Below are positions 44,261 through 53,918 of a DNA stretch of 64,000 nucleotides, one piece after another. Positions within the stretch are counted from its first letter, which is position 1. Each line of letters begins with the position of its first letter. The stretch is from Myxococcales bacterium (GTDB lineage: Bacteria > Myxococcota_A > Polyangia > Palsa-1104 > JAEUJZ01): contig JAEUKA010000111.1 in NCBI GenBank assembly GCA_016794465.1, positions 62,001 to 126,000 on the forward strand. Reading direction: 5' to 3'. A program made the position numbers and the translations under genes. The notes below the pieces were generated by a model, which ran no database searches, was not told the DNA's origin, and worked only from the letters and a program-made list of their open reading frames with translations.

Positions 44261-45337
44261 ATGAAGAAGCAGATTCTCCAGGCAATTGCTTCCCTCTCGC
44301 TAAGTCTCGCGCTTACCAGCACTGGGTGTCTGGTGGCCGAGACAACCGACAGCGAGTCATTGAGCGCACTGGCGCAGGGGCAGCGCCGCTACGAAGAGCC
44401 AGATGACTGCACTGGCAAGAGCGTGAAGGTTGCTTGGCTGGGGACTGTTCCGAACAACACATTCGATGGTGCAGAGCTACAAGGCGCCAGAGAGTCGGCT
44501 GCACGGATGAAGAGCACGGTGCAGGAATTTTATAGCAACTTCGATCCCAACTTGCAGCTCCAGCAGTGCAACCAGATCGTGCAGAGCAAGAGCCATGACG
44601 CGATTGTGATCATTCCAATGGACTCGACGGGAATCATTCCGTGCGTGACGGCCGCGAAGCAAAAAGGGATTCCAGTAGTTGCTACCCAGATTGCGATTGG
44701 AGCAGACCCAGCATCGATTGAGCCACAGGTCCCAGGTCAAGTCGGCGCAGTGCTGACACCGGTGGCGAAGTTTGGTAGTGAGCTGACCTCGCTGGTGGTC
44801 AGCCTGTGCGGACAGACTGCGCCTTGCAATATCGTTTATTTGGCGGGCTCACTGGGGGTCAGCATTGATGCGATCGCACTGAGCGATCTGAACGCGGCAA
44901 CTCAGACTCATCCGAACATGCGGATTGTGGCACAGCGGGAAGTCTACTGGGACGGTGGTCTGGCGCAGGCCGCGATGCAGGACATACTGGCACAGAATCG
45001 CGACATTCAGGTGGTAGTGACCTCTGGCGATCAAATGACGCAAGGGGCAGAGCAGGCCATCCTAGCGGCGCAGCTGCCGGTCCTGCCGAAGCTGGTCGGG
45101 GCCGGGGTAGGTGGCTTTGCGGTCGACGCGATCCGTGCGGGACGGTGGAATGCTTCCTTTGTGGTCCTGCCGTACGATGAAGGCTGGCTGGGCGCCAAAA
45201 TTGCGATTCGAGCAGCGCGTGGACAGAAGATCAAGGATGCTGGAATTGACCCTGTGGCGCAGAAAGGACTACCGGCATTTATGACGACAGAGAATCAGTC
45301 GTTGTTTAGTAAATTTACGATCCAGTGGCCTGGTTAG
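44261..45337 (+). CDS. Solitary periplasmic-binding-protein lipoprotein (RbsB-like fold)
   Basis: 358 residues from the ATG at 44261, six bases after AAAGGAG (an ATG at 44222 has none). Lipobox in LTSTGC. The mature part is a type I periplasmic binding fold: VKVAWLGTVPNNTFDGAELQGARESAARM, DAIVIIPMDSTGIIPCVTAAKQKGIPVVATQ and NIVYLAGSLGVSIDAIALSDL. No ABC permease or ATPase lies nearby, so it is either a receptor for signalling or import through a distant transporter. It is the first gene of the biosynthetic locus, 69 bases before the dioxygenase. Confidence 0.8.
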   Translation: MKKQILQAIASLSLSLALTSTGCLVAETTDSESLSALAQGQRRYEEPDDCTGKSVKVAWLGTVPNNTFDGAELQGARESAARMKSTVQEFYSNFDPNLQLQQCNQIVQSKSHDAIVIIPMDSTGIIPCVTAAKQKGIPVVATQIAIGADPASIEPQVPGQVGAVLTPVAKFGSELTSLVVSLCGQTAPCNIVYLAGSLGVSIDAIALSDLNAATQTHPNMRIVAQREVYWDGGLAQAAMQDILAQNRDIQVVVTSGDQMTQGAEQAILAAQLPVLPKLVGAGVGGFAVDAIRAGRWNASFVVLPYDEGWLGAKIAIRAARGQKIKDAGIDPVAQKGLPAFMTTENQSLFSKFTIQWPG

Positions 45338-45406
45338 AGCAATCCAAGCGACCGTCATCGTCGCTTTGCTTCCGTAGAGACAGCACAAAAGACAAAAGGG
45401 AAACAA

Positions 45407-46228
45407 ATGCTGACCAGAGAGCAAGTTGATGGCTTCCATCAAGATGGCTACCTATTTTTGGATGAGTTCTATCCAACAAATGCGATCGAATCGATTCGGA
45501 AAAATCTTCCGGAGGTTCTGAATCAACGGGATGAGCGGGTGGTCTTTGAAAAGGGAGGAAAGACTGTACGCTCAGTGTATGGTGTCCATCAGATCAATCG
45601 AGTCTTCGCCACGCTGGCACGGCACAAGGATATCGCAGAGACAGCACAGGAGCTGTTAGACGGGCAAGTGTACGTCTACCAGAGTAAGCTCAACGTCAAG
45701 AGCGCATTTGATGGGGACATCTGGGACTGGCATCAGGATTATATCTATTGGCAGACCGAAGATGCGATGCCAACGGCACGGGTGATCACAGTCGCACTGT
45801 TCCTAGATGATGTGACAGAGTTCAATTCACCGATCATCGTTGTACCGGGCTCACACTGTCATGGCGTATTGAAACACACGATCCTTGACAGGAAGCCTGT
45901 TGAGTATATGGATCGGCAAGATTGGATCACAACGCTGACCGCAAGTCTGAAGTATACAGTCGATCGATCAGTGCTGACAGAGCAGATCAAGGCACACGGG
46001 ATGATTGCTAAGAAAGGCAAGGCTGGGAGCATCTTGGTATTCGACGGAAATACCGTTCATGCTTCGCTGCCAAACATCTCACCGTGCGAGCGGTCGGTGC
46101 TCTTATACACATACAATCGGGTTGACAACGCTCCGCCGGTCGAGAAGCTGTATCGGCCAAGTTTCCTCGCCAGTCGTGACTCCACACCGATTGAGCCGAT
46201 CGCCACAGAAATACGAGCGATCGCCTAG
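45407..46228 (+). CDS. Phytanoyl-CoA/ectoine hydroxylase-type Fe(II)/2-oxoglutarate dioxygenase
   Basis: 273 residues, ATG preceded by AAGGGAAACAA. The iron site is HQD in WDWHQDYIYWQTEDAMPTARVITVAL, with the distal His in GNTVHASLPN, and the 2OG-binding Arg in ERSVLLYTYN. This segment closely follows the EctD signature (WHSDFETWHxEDG), but no ectABC genes are present. It therefore most likely hydroxylates an amino acid for, or a residue on, the NRPS encoded 42 bases downstream; proline is a reasonable candidate given the A-domain code. Confidence 0.82.
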   Translation: MLTREQVDGFHQDGYLFLDEFYPTNAIESIRKNLPEVLNQRDERVVFEKGGKTVRSVYGVHQINRVFATLARHKDIAETAQELLDGQVYVYQSKLNVKSAFDGDIWDWHQDYIYWQTEDAMPTARVITVALFLDDVTEFNSPIIVVPGSHCHGVLKHTILDRKPVEYMDRQDWITTLTASLKYTVDRSVLTEQIKAHGMIAKKGKAGSILVFDGNTVHASLPNISPCERSVLLYTYNRVDNAPPVEKLYRPSFLASRDSTPIEPIATEIRAIA

Positions 46229-46270
46229 CCAACAACCATCCATATATCAAATCTCACCAAGGGGGAATCT

Positions 46271-49200
46271 GTGACATATCTTACAGGTTCAGGGAATCCG
46301 TCTGTCCATGTCGTGTGCGATCGATCACGCGAGGTCTACACAGCGTCGATCCTGACGGCCGAGGAGTACACCCAGATCGTTTGTACTTGGAACGCCACCA
46401 CGTTCCCACATCCGAGAGACCTCTGTGTGTATCAGCTGTTTGCGCAGCAGGCGGAGCGGACTCCCGATGCCATCGCGGTAGTCTCCAAGGACGCTTCACT
46501 CTCGTACCGGACCCTGGAACAGAGAGCGAATCGACTGGCCCACAAGCTGCGCGCGCTGGGCGTCGGTCCCGATGTGCTGGTCGGAGTCTGTCTGTCGCGC
46601 TCTGTGGAGATGGCGGTGGCGGTGTTGGGAGTCCTTGCGGCAGGAGGTGCCTACGTTCCGCTTGATCCTTCCTATCCGCAGGAGCGGCTGGCCTTTCTGT
46701 GTCAAGACACCCAGACGCCGGTCTTGCTGACGGAGCGCGCGCTCGTTGGGAAGCTACCAAAGTATGAAGGCCTGCGGATCTGTGTGGAAGAGCTGGAGCA
46801 GGAAGCGCTGACAAGGGAAGCGAAGGAAGCGAAGAAAGAGGAGCTTGGGAGTCCCGAGAACCTGACCCTTCCGCATCACTTGGGATATGTCATTTATACG
46901 TCAGGCTCGACGGGGCGGCCCAAGGGAATCTGTATGCCGCAGGCGGCGCTGGTCAACCTCTGTCTGTGGCATCGGCGGACGCTGCGCGCGGGGGCCCGGA
47001 CCCTGCAGTTTGCTTCGCTGAGCTTTGATGCCAGCTTTCATGAGCTGTTCGCGGCGTGGAGTACGGGCGGCTCTGTCTACTTCATCACAGAGGAGCTGCG
47101 GCGCAACACCTATGCCCTGACTCACTTTGTCCATGAGCACGCGATCGAGAAGGTGATTCTGCCCGGAGTGGTGCTGCAGCAGATGGCCGAGCATCATGGT
47201 CATGAGCCGACGCTGTTTCGGAGTCTGCGCGAGATCATTGTGACCGGGGAACAGCTGCACATCACCAGTCCGGTGGTGCGTCTGTTTGAGCAGCTTCCAG
47301 AGTGTACCCTTCACAACCACTATGGACCTTCCGAGACGCATGTGGTCACTGCGCTTTCGTTGACTGGTGATCCGAAGGAGTGGCCGACGCATCCCCCGAT
47401 TGGCCGACCGATTGACAACTGCACCGCCTACATTCTCGATCAAGCAGGTCAGCCGGTTCCGGTGGGAGTGATCGGCGAGCTGTATCTGGGAGGAATCGGC
47501 CTGGCGCGCTGCTACCTCCGTCGGCCAGAGCTGACAGCGGAGCGGTTTGTGGGGAGTCCATTTGGCAGCGATTCCTCTGCTCGTTTGTACAAGACCGGAG
47601 ATCTGGCGCGGCATCTTCCCGATGGCAACATCGAGTTTCTGGGTCGTATCGATCATCAGGTCAAGATTCGCGGCTTTCGGGTCGAGCTGGGCGAGATCGA
47701 GTCGGTACTGGGTCGTCACGAAGCGGTCCTGGAAGTGGTGGTGATGGCGCGTGAAGACACCCCTGGTGATCGGCGACTTGCGGCCTATGTGAAAGCGCAG
47801 CCTGGTAAGAATCTGACTGTAGCTGCGCTGCGTACGTTTTTGGAATCTCAGCTTCCGGACTACATGGTGCCGGCGGCGTTTGTGTTCCTAGAGACGCTAC
47901 CTCTGACGGAAAATGGCAAGGTAGATCGGCGCGCGCTCCCTGCTCCGAGCAGAGTCCGGCCCGTGCTGGCGCAGCCCTATGTTGCGCCGCGAAGTGGAAT
48001 GGAAGAGCGACTCTGTGCGATCTATCGCGAGGTCCTACAGCTCGATGAGATCGGTGTCGATGACAACTTTCTGGAGCTGGGTGGAGACTCGCTGGGGGCG
48101 GTGCGGATCTTTGCGCGCATTCGCGAGTCCTTGCGGGTGGAGTTTCCGTTTGAGCACCTGTTTTCGTGTCCGACCATCGCCGAGATCGCTCCCTTTTTGA
48201 CGCAAGCCCTGGCGTCGGAGCTGCGCACTGCGCCGATTCCGATCGTCTCGCGAGAGACTCCGCTGCCGCTGTCCTTTGCGCAAGAGCGGATGTGGTTTCT
48301 GCATCGCTTGGCGAAAGAGAGTCCTGCGTATCACTGTCACTACAGCTTCCGCGTGCTGGGTCCACTGCACCGTACCGCCCTGCAAGCAGCGATGTCCGCG
48401 CTGTGGCAGCGTCATGAGATCCTGCGGACGACGTTCGTGCAAGAGGACTCTGCGCCGCGACAGCGTCTAGACCTCCGCACCCAGCCCGTGCTGGCAGAGC
48501 TGGATCTACAGACCCTGTCTGTTCCGCAGCAGGAAGTCGCACTGCAACGTGAGCTGAGCGCCCAGATTCGTCGTCCGTTCGATCTCACCACCGGACCGCT
48601 TCTGCGAGCCGGAGTCATCACGCTTGATCCGCAGCAGCATGTCTTGTGGTGGACGCTGCATCACATCATCACCGATGGTCGATCGATGGAGGTCTACTTC
48701 CAGGAGCTGGCGATCCTGTATCGGGCTCTTGAAGCAGGGTCGCAGCCTGTGCTTCCGTCGCTGTCGATCCAGTATGCCGATTACGCGGCGTGGGATCGGC
48801 AGACTCGCACCGAGCAGTCCCTCCGCGAACATCTACAGTTTTGGAAAGCCAAGCTGCAAGACACTCCGCCCCTGCTGGAGCTGCCAGCGGATCATCCCCG
48901 GCCCGCGAATCAGAGCTTCTGTGGGGCGACGCTGCGGGGGAAGCTGTCGCGCGCTCTGTGCTCCGGACTGCGGACGATCGGTACTGCACAGGGCGCTACG
49001 CTGAGCATGGTCCTGCTCGCGGGTCTGTCGGCTCTGTCGCATCGCCAGACCGGACTGGAGCGATTCCTAATCGGGATTCCTAGCCTGGGCCGAGATCGGG
49101 TGGAGACAGAGAGTCTGCTGGGCTTCTTCGTCAACATTCTGCCGATCCGAGTCGATGTGAGTGGGAATCCCTCGTTCGAGCAGCTGGTGCAGCGCATTCG

Positions 49201-52200
49201 TACCGAAGTGGTCGAGGCATTTGCGCATGACAGCGTGCCCTTTGAGCGACTGGTTCAGGAGCTACAGATCGAACGGAGTGCCAGCCACAGTCCGCTGATT
49301 CAGCTTGCACTGGCACCGCAGCCGCTGCATGAGCGTGATCTGCAGCTGGGAACCCTGCGCGTCGAGCGGATCGACATCGAGAGCCATCGGGCGGCGTTTG
49401 ACGTGACGCTCTATGTCTGGGAAGACGAAGCGGGCTGCGAGCTGTGCATCGAATACAACACCGATCTGTTTTTGCGATCCACCATGGAGCGCTTTCTGCG
49501 GCAGCTACAGAGTCTGCTGGAAGGTGCAGCACTGGCTCCGCAGCGGAGGGTTTCCCAGCTGCCACTTCTGTCTACAGAAGAGCGGCGAGAGCTACAGCAC
49601 AAGTGGAGTCAGGGGGCGCGTACTCTCGACGGGCAGCGTAGCTTTCCGGAGCTGTTCGCGGCACAAGCAGAGGCCACACCGGATGCCATCGCGCTGGTGG
49701 AGAGTGGGGGGGCAGGGCGCTCGTGGAGCTATGCAGAGCTGGCCAAGCGGGTGAATCAGCTGGCGCGGCAGCTGCGCAGCTTGGGAGTCGGACCCGAGGT
49801 GCTGGTGGCGCTGTGTACAGAGCGGAGTGCAGAGTCCGTGCTCGGAATCTTGGGAGTCCTTGCAGCCGGGGGCGCGTATGTGCCGTTCGATCCAGACTAT
49901 CCCCGGGACCGGCTGGCGTTGATGATGGAAGACTGTACACCGTCGCTGATTTTGACTCAGGCGGCACAGCAGAATCGACTTCCGCATGGCCCTGCCCAGG
50001 TTGTCCTGCTGGATGCGGACTGGGCTGCGATTGCCAAGCAGAGTGACGCGGCGCTGGACAGAGTCGAGCAGCCCAGCAGTCTGGCCTACGTCATCTATAC
50101 CTCTGGATCGACGGGCCGACCCAAAGGAGTCGCGGTAGAGCATCGCAACCTGAGCAACTTGGCGGTGGCACAGAGCGAGGCTTTCGGGATCACTCCGGCC
50201 GATCGGGTGCTGCAGTTTGCGTCGCTGTGTTTTGACGCTTCGGTATCAGAGATTGTGACGACTCTGACGGCGGGCGCGACGCTCTGTCTGCTTCCTCCGG
50301 GTCCGCCGACCTTGGGGGCAGAGCTGGCGCGCTTGATGAAGGAGCAGCGGATCAGCCTGGTCACGCTGCCTCCTTCGGTGCTGTTTCACTTGCCGATCGA
50401 GCTCTGTGCCGGGGTGCACACCTTGATTGTGGCCGGGGAGTCGTGCAGTCCGGCACTGGTCGATCGCTGGGCCGCGACGCGTCGCTTCATCAATGCCTAT
50501 GGACCTACCGAGTGTACGGTCTGTGCGACGCTGGCAGACTGCACGGCGGAAGGGGGTCCGACTCCTATTGGGCGTCCGCTTGCCAATGTCGAGGTGTATG
50601 TCCTGGATATACACCAGCAGCTGGTTCCGATCGGCACGCCCGGCGAGCTATACATTGGGGGGGCCGGGGTGGCGCGCGGCTATCTGGGTCGGCCCGAGCT
50701 GACGCAGTCGCGCTTTGTGCCCAGTCCTTTCGCGTCCGATCCACAGGCACGGCTGTATCGGACCGGGGACCTTGTGCGCTGGCGAGCCGATGGCAACCTG
50801 GAGTTCCTGGGCCGCATCGATAATCAGGTGAAGGTCCACGGCTTCCGCATCGAGCTGGGAGAGATTGAGAGTGTGCTCTGCGCGCAGCCAGAGGTGGCCG
50901 AAGCGGTCGTGGTTGCGCAGGAGCTCGATCCTGGAGACAGAGATCTGGTAGCGTACATCGTGCCCAGGAATGCGCCCGCTCCGCGACCGATCGAGCTGTG
51001 GCCTTCGATTGCAGAGTACTTTGTGTACGACGATCTGATCTACTTTGCGCTCAGCAGTGATGAGCGTAGGAATCAAGTCTACCGGCAGTCGCTGTCACGC
51101 TGTGTCGTCGGAAAGACGGTGCTAGAGGTTGGCACCGGAGCGGAAGCGATCTTGGCGCGGATGTGTATCGAGCAGGGTGCGCGCAAGGTCTACGCGATCG
51201 AGATTCTGGAAGACTCCTATCGCAAGGCCACGCAGCGGATTGCCGAGCTGGGCTTGTCGGATCGGATTGTGGTGATTCATGGCGATGCCATCCATGTAAC
51301 GCTGCCCGAGCTGGCCGAGGTCTGCGTGTCCGAGATCGTGGGGGCGATCGGTGGATCGGAAGCGGCTGCGTACATCATGAATCGGGCGCGACACCTGCTG
51401 ACTTCGGACGCGCGCATGATTCCAGAGCGCAGTGTCACCCGCGTCGCTGCGATCTCTCTGCCGGAGTCTTTCATGGATGCGCCCAGCTTCACTCCGGTGT
51501 CGGCGCACTACACGCGCAAGATCTTTGAACAGATCGGTCGTCGCTTTGATCTACGGCTCTGTCTGCGGGGAGTCACAGAGGAACAGCTGCTGTCCGATGT
51601 GGGCGTGTTCGAGGATCTCGACTTCCGCGCCGAAGTTCCACTTACAGAGACGCACGAAGTCACGCTGCGGCTCCACAAAGGGGGACCGCTGAGCGGACTG
51701 CTGGTGTGGCTGAATCTGTATACGCTCGACGACGACTGCATCGACATCTTGAAGCATGAGCACAGCTGGATTCCGGTCTTCCTTCCGGTGTTCGGTCACA
51801 ACATCCAAGTGGCTGCGGGAACGGAAGTGCGGCTCCGCATCGCGCGGACACTCTGTGAAAACGGACGCAATCCGGACTATCACATCGAAGGAATGCTCTG
51901 CTTCCCAGATGGGCAGCAGCGGCCATTCCATTACACCGCTGCGCACTTTGGGACCGACACCGGAGCGGACTTTCAGCACAACCCGTTCTATGCGCGGCTG
52001 TTTGCGGAAGGTGGCATTGCCGAGCGTGCGCTGCCCGGTGCTGGCGAGCATGCGCAGCTCGGTGCTGGCGAGCGGACCCCAGTGAACCTGACAACTCGAC
52101 TGCGCGCGCAGCTGGAACGACAGCTGCCACGGCACATGATTCCCGCTTTCTTTTTGTATCTGGATCGGCTGCCACTGGCCCCTACTGGGAAGGTCAATCG

Positions 52201-53812
52201 GCGCGCCCTGCCACTTCCCAATCGCGCAACGCCAGCTCCTGCACCACAGCATGCAGCGACGCCACTGGAGCAGCGCATCGCGGCCCTGTGGTGTGAGTTC
52301 CTGCGCGTCGATACTGTGAATCGGAATGACAGCTTCTTTGCGCTGGGCGGACACTCTCTGCTCGCGGCCCGCATGATTCTGCGCATCCAAGATGTGATGG
52401 GAATCGAGCTTCCCTTGCGCGCTCTGTATGAGTCACCGACCCTCGCGGGGCTGCTCGAGCGGATTGAGCGGGTGCAGCTTGCGACCGAAGCCGACCGGCT
52501 CTGCTTCTCTCCGGATCTGCAGCTTGCGCAGGAAGCCCAGCTGGCAGAGTCGATCCGATACGCCAACACGACTCCTCTTCCTTCCGGAGACATCGAGCAG
52601 ATCTTTCTGACTGGTGCCACGGGCTACATCGGAGTGTTCCTGCTGGCCGAGCTGCTGCACCAGACAGAGTCCCGGGTGCGCGTGCACTGTCTTTTGCGTG
52701 CGTCCAATAGACCAGCGGCCCGGCAGCGGCTGCACGACAGCTTGGTCAAGTATGGGCTGTGGTCAGACTCCTTTGCCGATCGGATCGAGCCGGTGCTCGG
52801 CGATCTCTCTGTGGAGCGCTTCGGTCTGTCGCTTTCGGACTTTGCCCAGCTTGCCGGTAAGCTCGATGTGATCTTCCACTGCGGTGCCCAGGTCGATCAC
52901 ATTCGCGGCTATCACCACATGAAGGGAGCCAATGTCCTAGGAACCCATGAAGTGCTGCGGCTGGCGAGCCAAGGGAAGCGCAAGCAAGTGCATCACTTGT
53001 CGACGCTGAGCGTGCTGTATCCACCGAGCTTTGTCCGCGCAGGTGTGGTGCGGGAAGCAGACGTGGCGGGTCCGCTTGCCCAGCTTCCGAATGGCTATAT
53101 GCAGAGCAAGTGCGTGGCCGAGCAGCTGGTGTCGCAAGCGATAGGGCGCGGGATTCCGGCGGCGATCTATCGACTGGGAGCGATCACGGGGCACAGCCAG
53201 AGCGGAGTCTGTAACGAGCGCGACTACTTCTATTCCGCACTCCGAACCAGTGCGCTGCTGGGGGCTGCGGATGATCTCAACACTGATCAGACGCCGGTTC
53301 CGGTGGATGATGCGGTCCGTGCGATCGTGGCGCTGGCTCTGCGGGCAACCACCGACGGGAAGGTGTTTCACATTTGTCCCGAGCAGCCGCTCTTCTGGTT
53401 TGATCTTCTGCAGCTGCTGCGTAAGCAGGGACATCGGATCGCGCTGCGTTCCTATCGAGAGTGCATGGACATCCTGCGCCGAGCGGCCCAAGCCGGAAGC
53501 GATGCACCGATGGTTGCGTTCATTCCGTTTCTGTTTCAGCAGCGCACGGGTAGCCCAAGGTATGTCTTAGAGGACTACTATGCGCCGGTTCGCTACGACT
53601 GTCGGAACACAGTGGCTGGTCTGGCCGAAGCTGGGGCTGCTCCTCTCCCAGCTCCGAGCACGTTTATCCTGCGGTATATCGAGTACTTGCAGCAGCAGCG
53701 GCTGCTTCCGGACGTTCTGCCCGTCGCGTGTATGCCCGCTGGGTCCGAGCTGCCGGCTGTCCCGGCTGTGGTCGCAGAGGACTCCTACCCCGCTGGGTCT
53801 GCGTCGCTGTAG
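46271..53812 (+). CDS. Two-module NRPS: A-T-C-A(MT)-T-reductase
   Basis: 2513 residues from a GTG with AAGGGGGA upstream. Domains in order: A1 ~54-555 (A3 YTSGSTGRPKG, A5 NHYGPSET, A10 NGKVDRRAL); T1 with LGGDSL (~603); C ~660-1100 with HHIITDG (797-803); A2 from ~1125 (A5 NAYGPTECT, A8 GFRIELGEIE at ~1523). Then comes a methyltransferase inserted between A8 and A9 (~1575-1905; VLEVGTGAEA ~1617, SEIVGAIGGSE ~1686), A9-A10 at ~1950-1975, T2 LGGHSL (~2025), and a thioester reductase from ~2105 (TGATGYIG, YxxxK at ~2276). By-eye codes: A1 D-A-H-I-I-T-H-V-V (proline-like), A2 D-A-S-T-I-A-A-V-C (Tyr/Phe-like). The first module has no C domain, only its linker. Reductive release gives an aldehyde. 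Confidence 0.93.
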   Translation: MTYLTGSGNPSVHVVCDRSREVYTASILTAEEYTQIVCTWNATTFPHPRDLCVYQLFAQQAERTPDAIAVVSKDASLSYRTLEQRANRLAHKLRALGVGPDVLVGVCLSRSVEMAVAVLGVLAAGGAYVPLDPSYPQERLAFLCQDTQTPVLLTERALVGKLPKYEGLRICVEELEQEALTREAKEAKKEELGSPENLTLPHHLGYVIYTSGSTGRPKGICMPQAALVNLCLWHRRTLRAGARTLQFASLSFDASFHELFAAWSTGGSVYFITEELRRNTYALTHFVHEHAIEKVILPGVVLQQMAEHHGHEPTLFRSLREIIVTGEQLHITSPVVRLFEQLPECTLHNHYGPSETHVVTALSLTGDPKEWPTHPPIGRPIDNCTAYILDQAGQPVPVGVIGELYLGGIGLARCYLRRPELTAERFVGSPFGSDSSARLYKTGDLARHLPDGNIEFLGRIDHQVKIRGFRVELGEIESVLGRHEAVLEVVVMAREDTPGDRRLAAYVKAQPGKNLTVAALRTFLESQLPDYMVPAAFVFLETLPLTENGKVDRRALPAPSRVRPVLAQPYVAPRSGMEERLCAIYREVLQLDEIGVDDNFLELGGDSLGAVRIFARIRESLRVEFPFEHLFSCPTIAEIAPFLTQALASELRTAPIPIVSRETPLPLSFAQERMWFLHRLAKESPAYHCHYSFRVLGPLHRTALQAAMSALWQRHEILRTTFVQEDSAPRQRLDLRTQPVLAELDLQTLSVPQQEVALQRELSAQIRRPFDLTTGPLLRAGVITLDPQQHVLWWTLHHIITDGRSMEVYFQELAILYRALEAGSQPVLPSLSIQYADYAAWDRQTRTEQSLREHLQFWKAKLQDTPPLLELPADHPRPANQSFCGATLRGKLSRALCSGLRTIGTAQGATLSMVLLAGLSALSHRQTGLERFLIGIPSLGRDRVETESLLGFFVNILPIRVDVSGNPSFEQLVQRIRTEVVEAFAHDSVPFERLVQELQIERSASHSPLIQLALAPQPLHERDLQLGTLRVERIDIESHRAAFDVTLYVWEDEAGCELCIEYNTDLFLRSTMERFLRQLQSLLEGAALAPQRRVSQLPLLSTEERRELQHKWSQGARTLDGQRSFPELFAAQAEATPDAIALVESGGAGRSWSYAELAKRVNQLARQLRSLGVGPEVLVALCTERSAESVLGILGVLAAGGAYVPFDPDYPRDRLALMMEDCTPSLILTQAAQQNRLPHGPAQVVLLDADWAAIAKQSDAALDRVEQPSSLAYVIYTSGSTGRPKGVAVEHRNLSNLAVAQSEAFGITPADRVLQFASLCFDASVSEIVTTLTAGATLCLLPPGPPTLGAELARLMKEQRISLVTLPPSVLFHLPIELCAGVHTLIVAGESCSPALVDRWAATRRFINAYGPTECTVCATLADCTAEGGPTPIGRPLANVEVYVLDIHQQLVPIGTPGELYIGGAGVARGYLGRPELTQSRFVPSPFASDPQARLYRTGDLVRWRADGNLEFLGRIDNQVKVHGFRIELGEIESVLCAQPEVAEAVVVAQELDPGDRDLVAYIVPRNAPAPRPIELWPSIAEYFVYDDLIYFALSSDERRNQVYRQSLSRCVVGKTVLEVGTGAEAILARMCIEQGARKVYAIEILEDSYRKATQRIAELGLSDRIVVIHGDAIHVTLPELAEVCVSEIVGAIGGSEAAAYIMNRARHLLTSDARMIPERSVTRVAAISLPESFMDAPSFTPVSAHYTRKIFEQIGRRFDLRLCLRGVTEEQLLSDVGVFEDLDFRAEVPLTETHEVTLRLHKGGPLSGLLVWLNLYTLDDDCIDILKHEHSWIPVFLPVFGHNIQVAAGTEVRLRIARTLCENGRNPDYHIEGMLCFPDGQQRPFHYTAAHFGTDTGADFQHNPFYARLFAEGGIAERALPGAGEHAQLGAGERTPVNLTTRLRAQLERQLPRHMIPAFFLYLDRLPLAPTGKVNRRALPLPNRATPAPAPQHAATPLEQRIAALWCEFLRVDTVNRNDSFFALGGHSLLAARMILRIQDVMGIELPLRALYESPTLAGLLERIERVQLATEADRLCFSPDLQLAQEAQLAESIRYANTTPLPSGDIEQIFLTGATGYIGVFLLAELLHQTESRVRVHCLLRASNRPAARQRLHDSLVKYGLWSDSFADRIEPVLGDLSVERFGLSLSDFAQLAGKLDVIFHCGAQVDHIRGYHHMKGANVLGTHEVLRLASQGKRKQVHHLSTLSVLYPPSFVRAGVVREADVAGPLAQLPNGYMQSKCVAEQLVSQAIGRGIPAAIYRLGAITGHSQSGVCNERDYFYSALRTSALLGAADDLNTDQTPVPVDDAVRAIVALALRATTDGKVFHICPEQPLFWFDLLQLLRKQGHRIALRSYRECMDILRRAAQAGSDAPMVAFIPFLFQQRTGSPRYVLEDYYAPVRYDCRNTVAGLAEAGAAPLPAPSTFILRYIEYLQQQRLLPDVLPVACMPAGSELPAVPAVVAEDSYPAGSASL

Positions 53813-53918
53813 GTCATGCGTTTGTAGCGCAGTTTGGGGTACGCCAGCCTATCTTGTGCCGCCTAGACGTGCGATGATGACCTGCTCGCAGAGTGCGCAA
53901 TTTGTAGAGAGGATACGC

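Noticed and set aside
45407..46228. Ectoine hydroxylase EctD
   Set aside because: The HxD region matches, but no ectoine synthesis genes are present and the gene leads into an NRPS.
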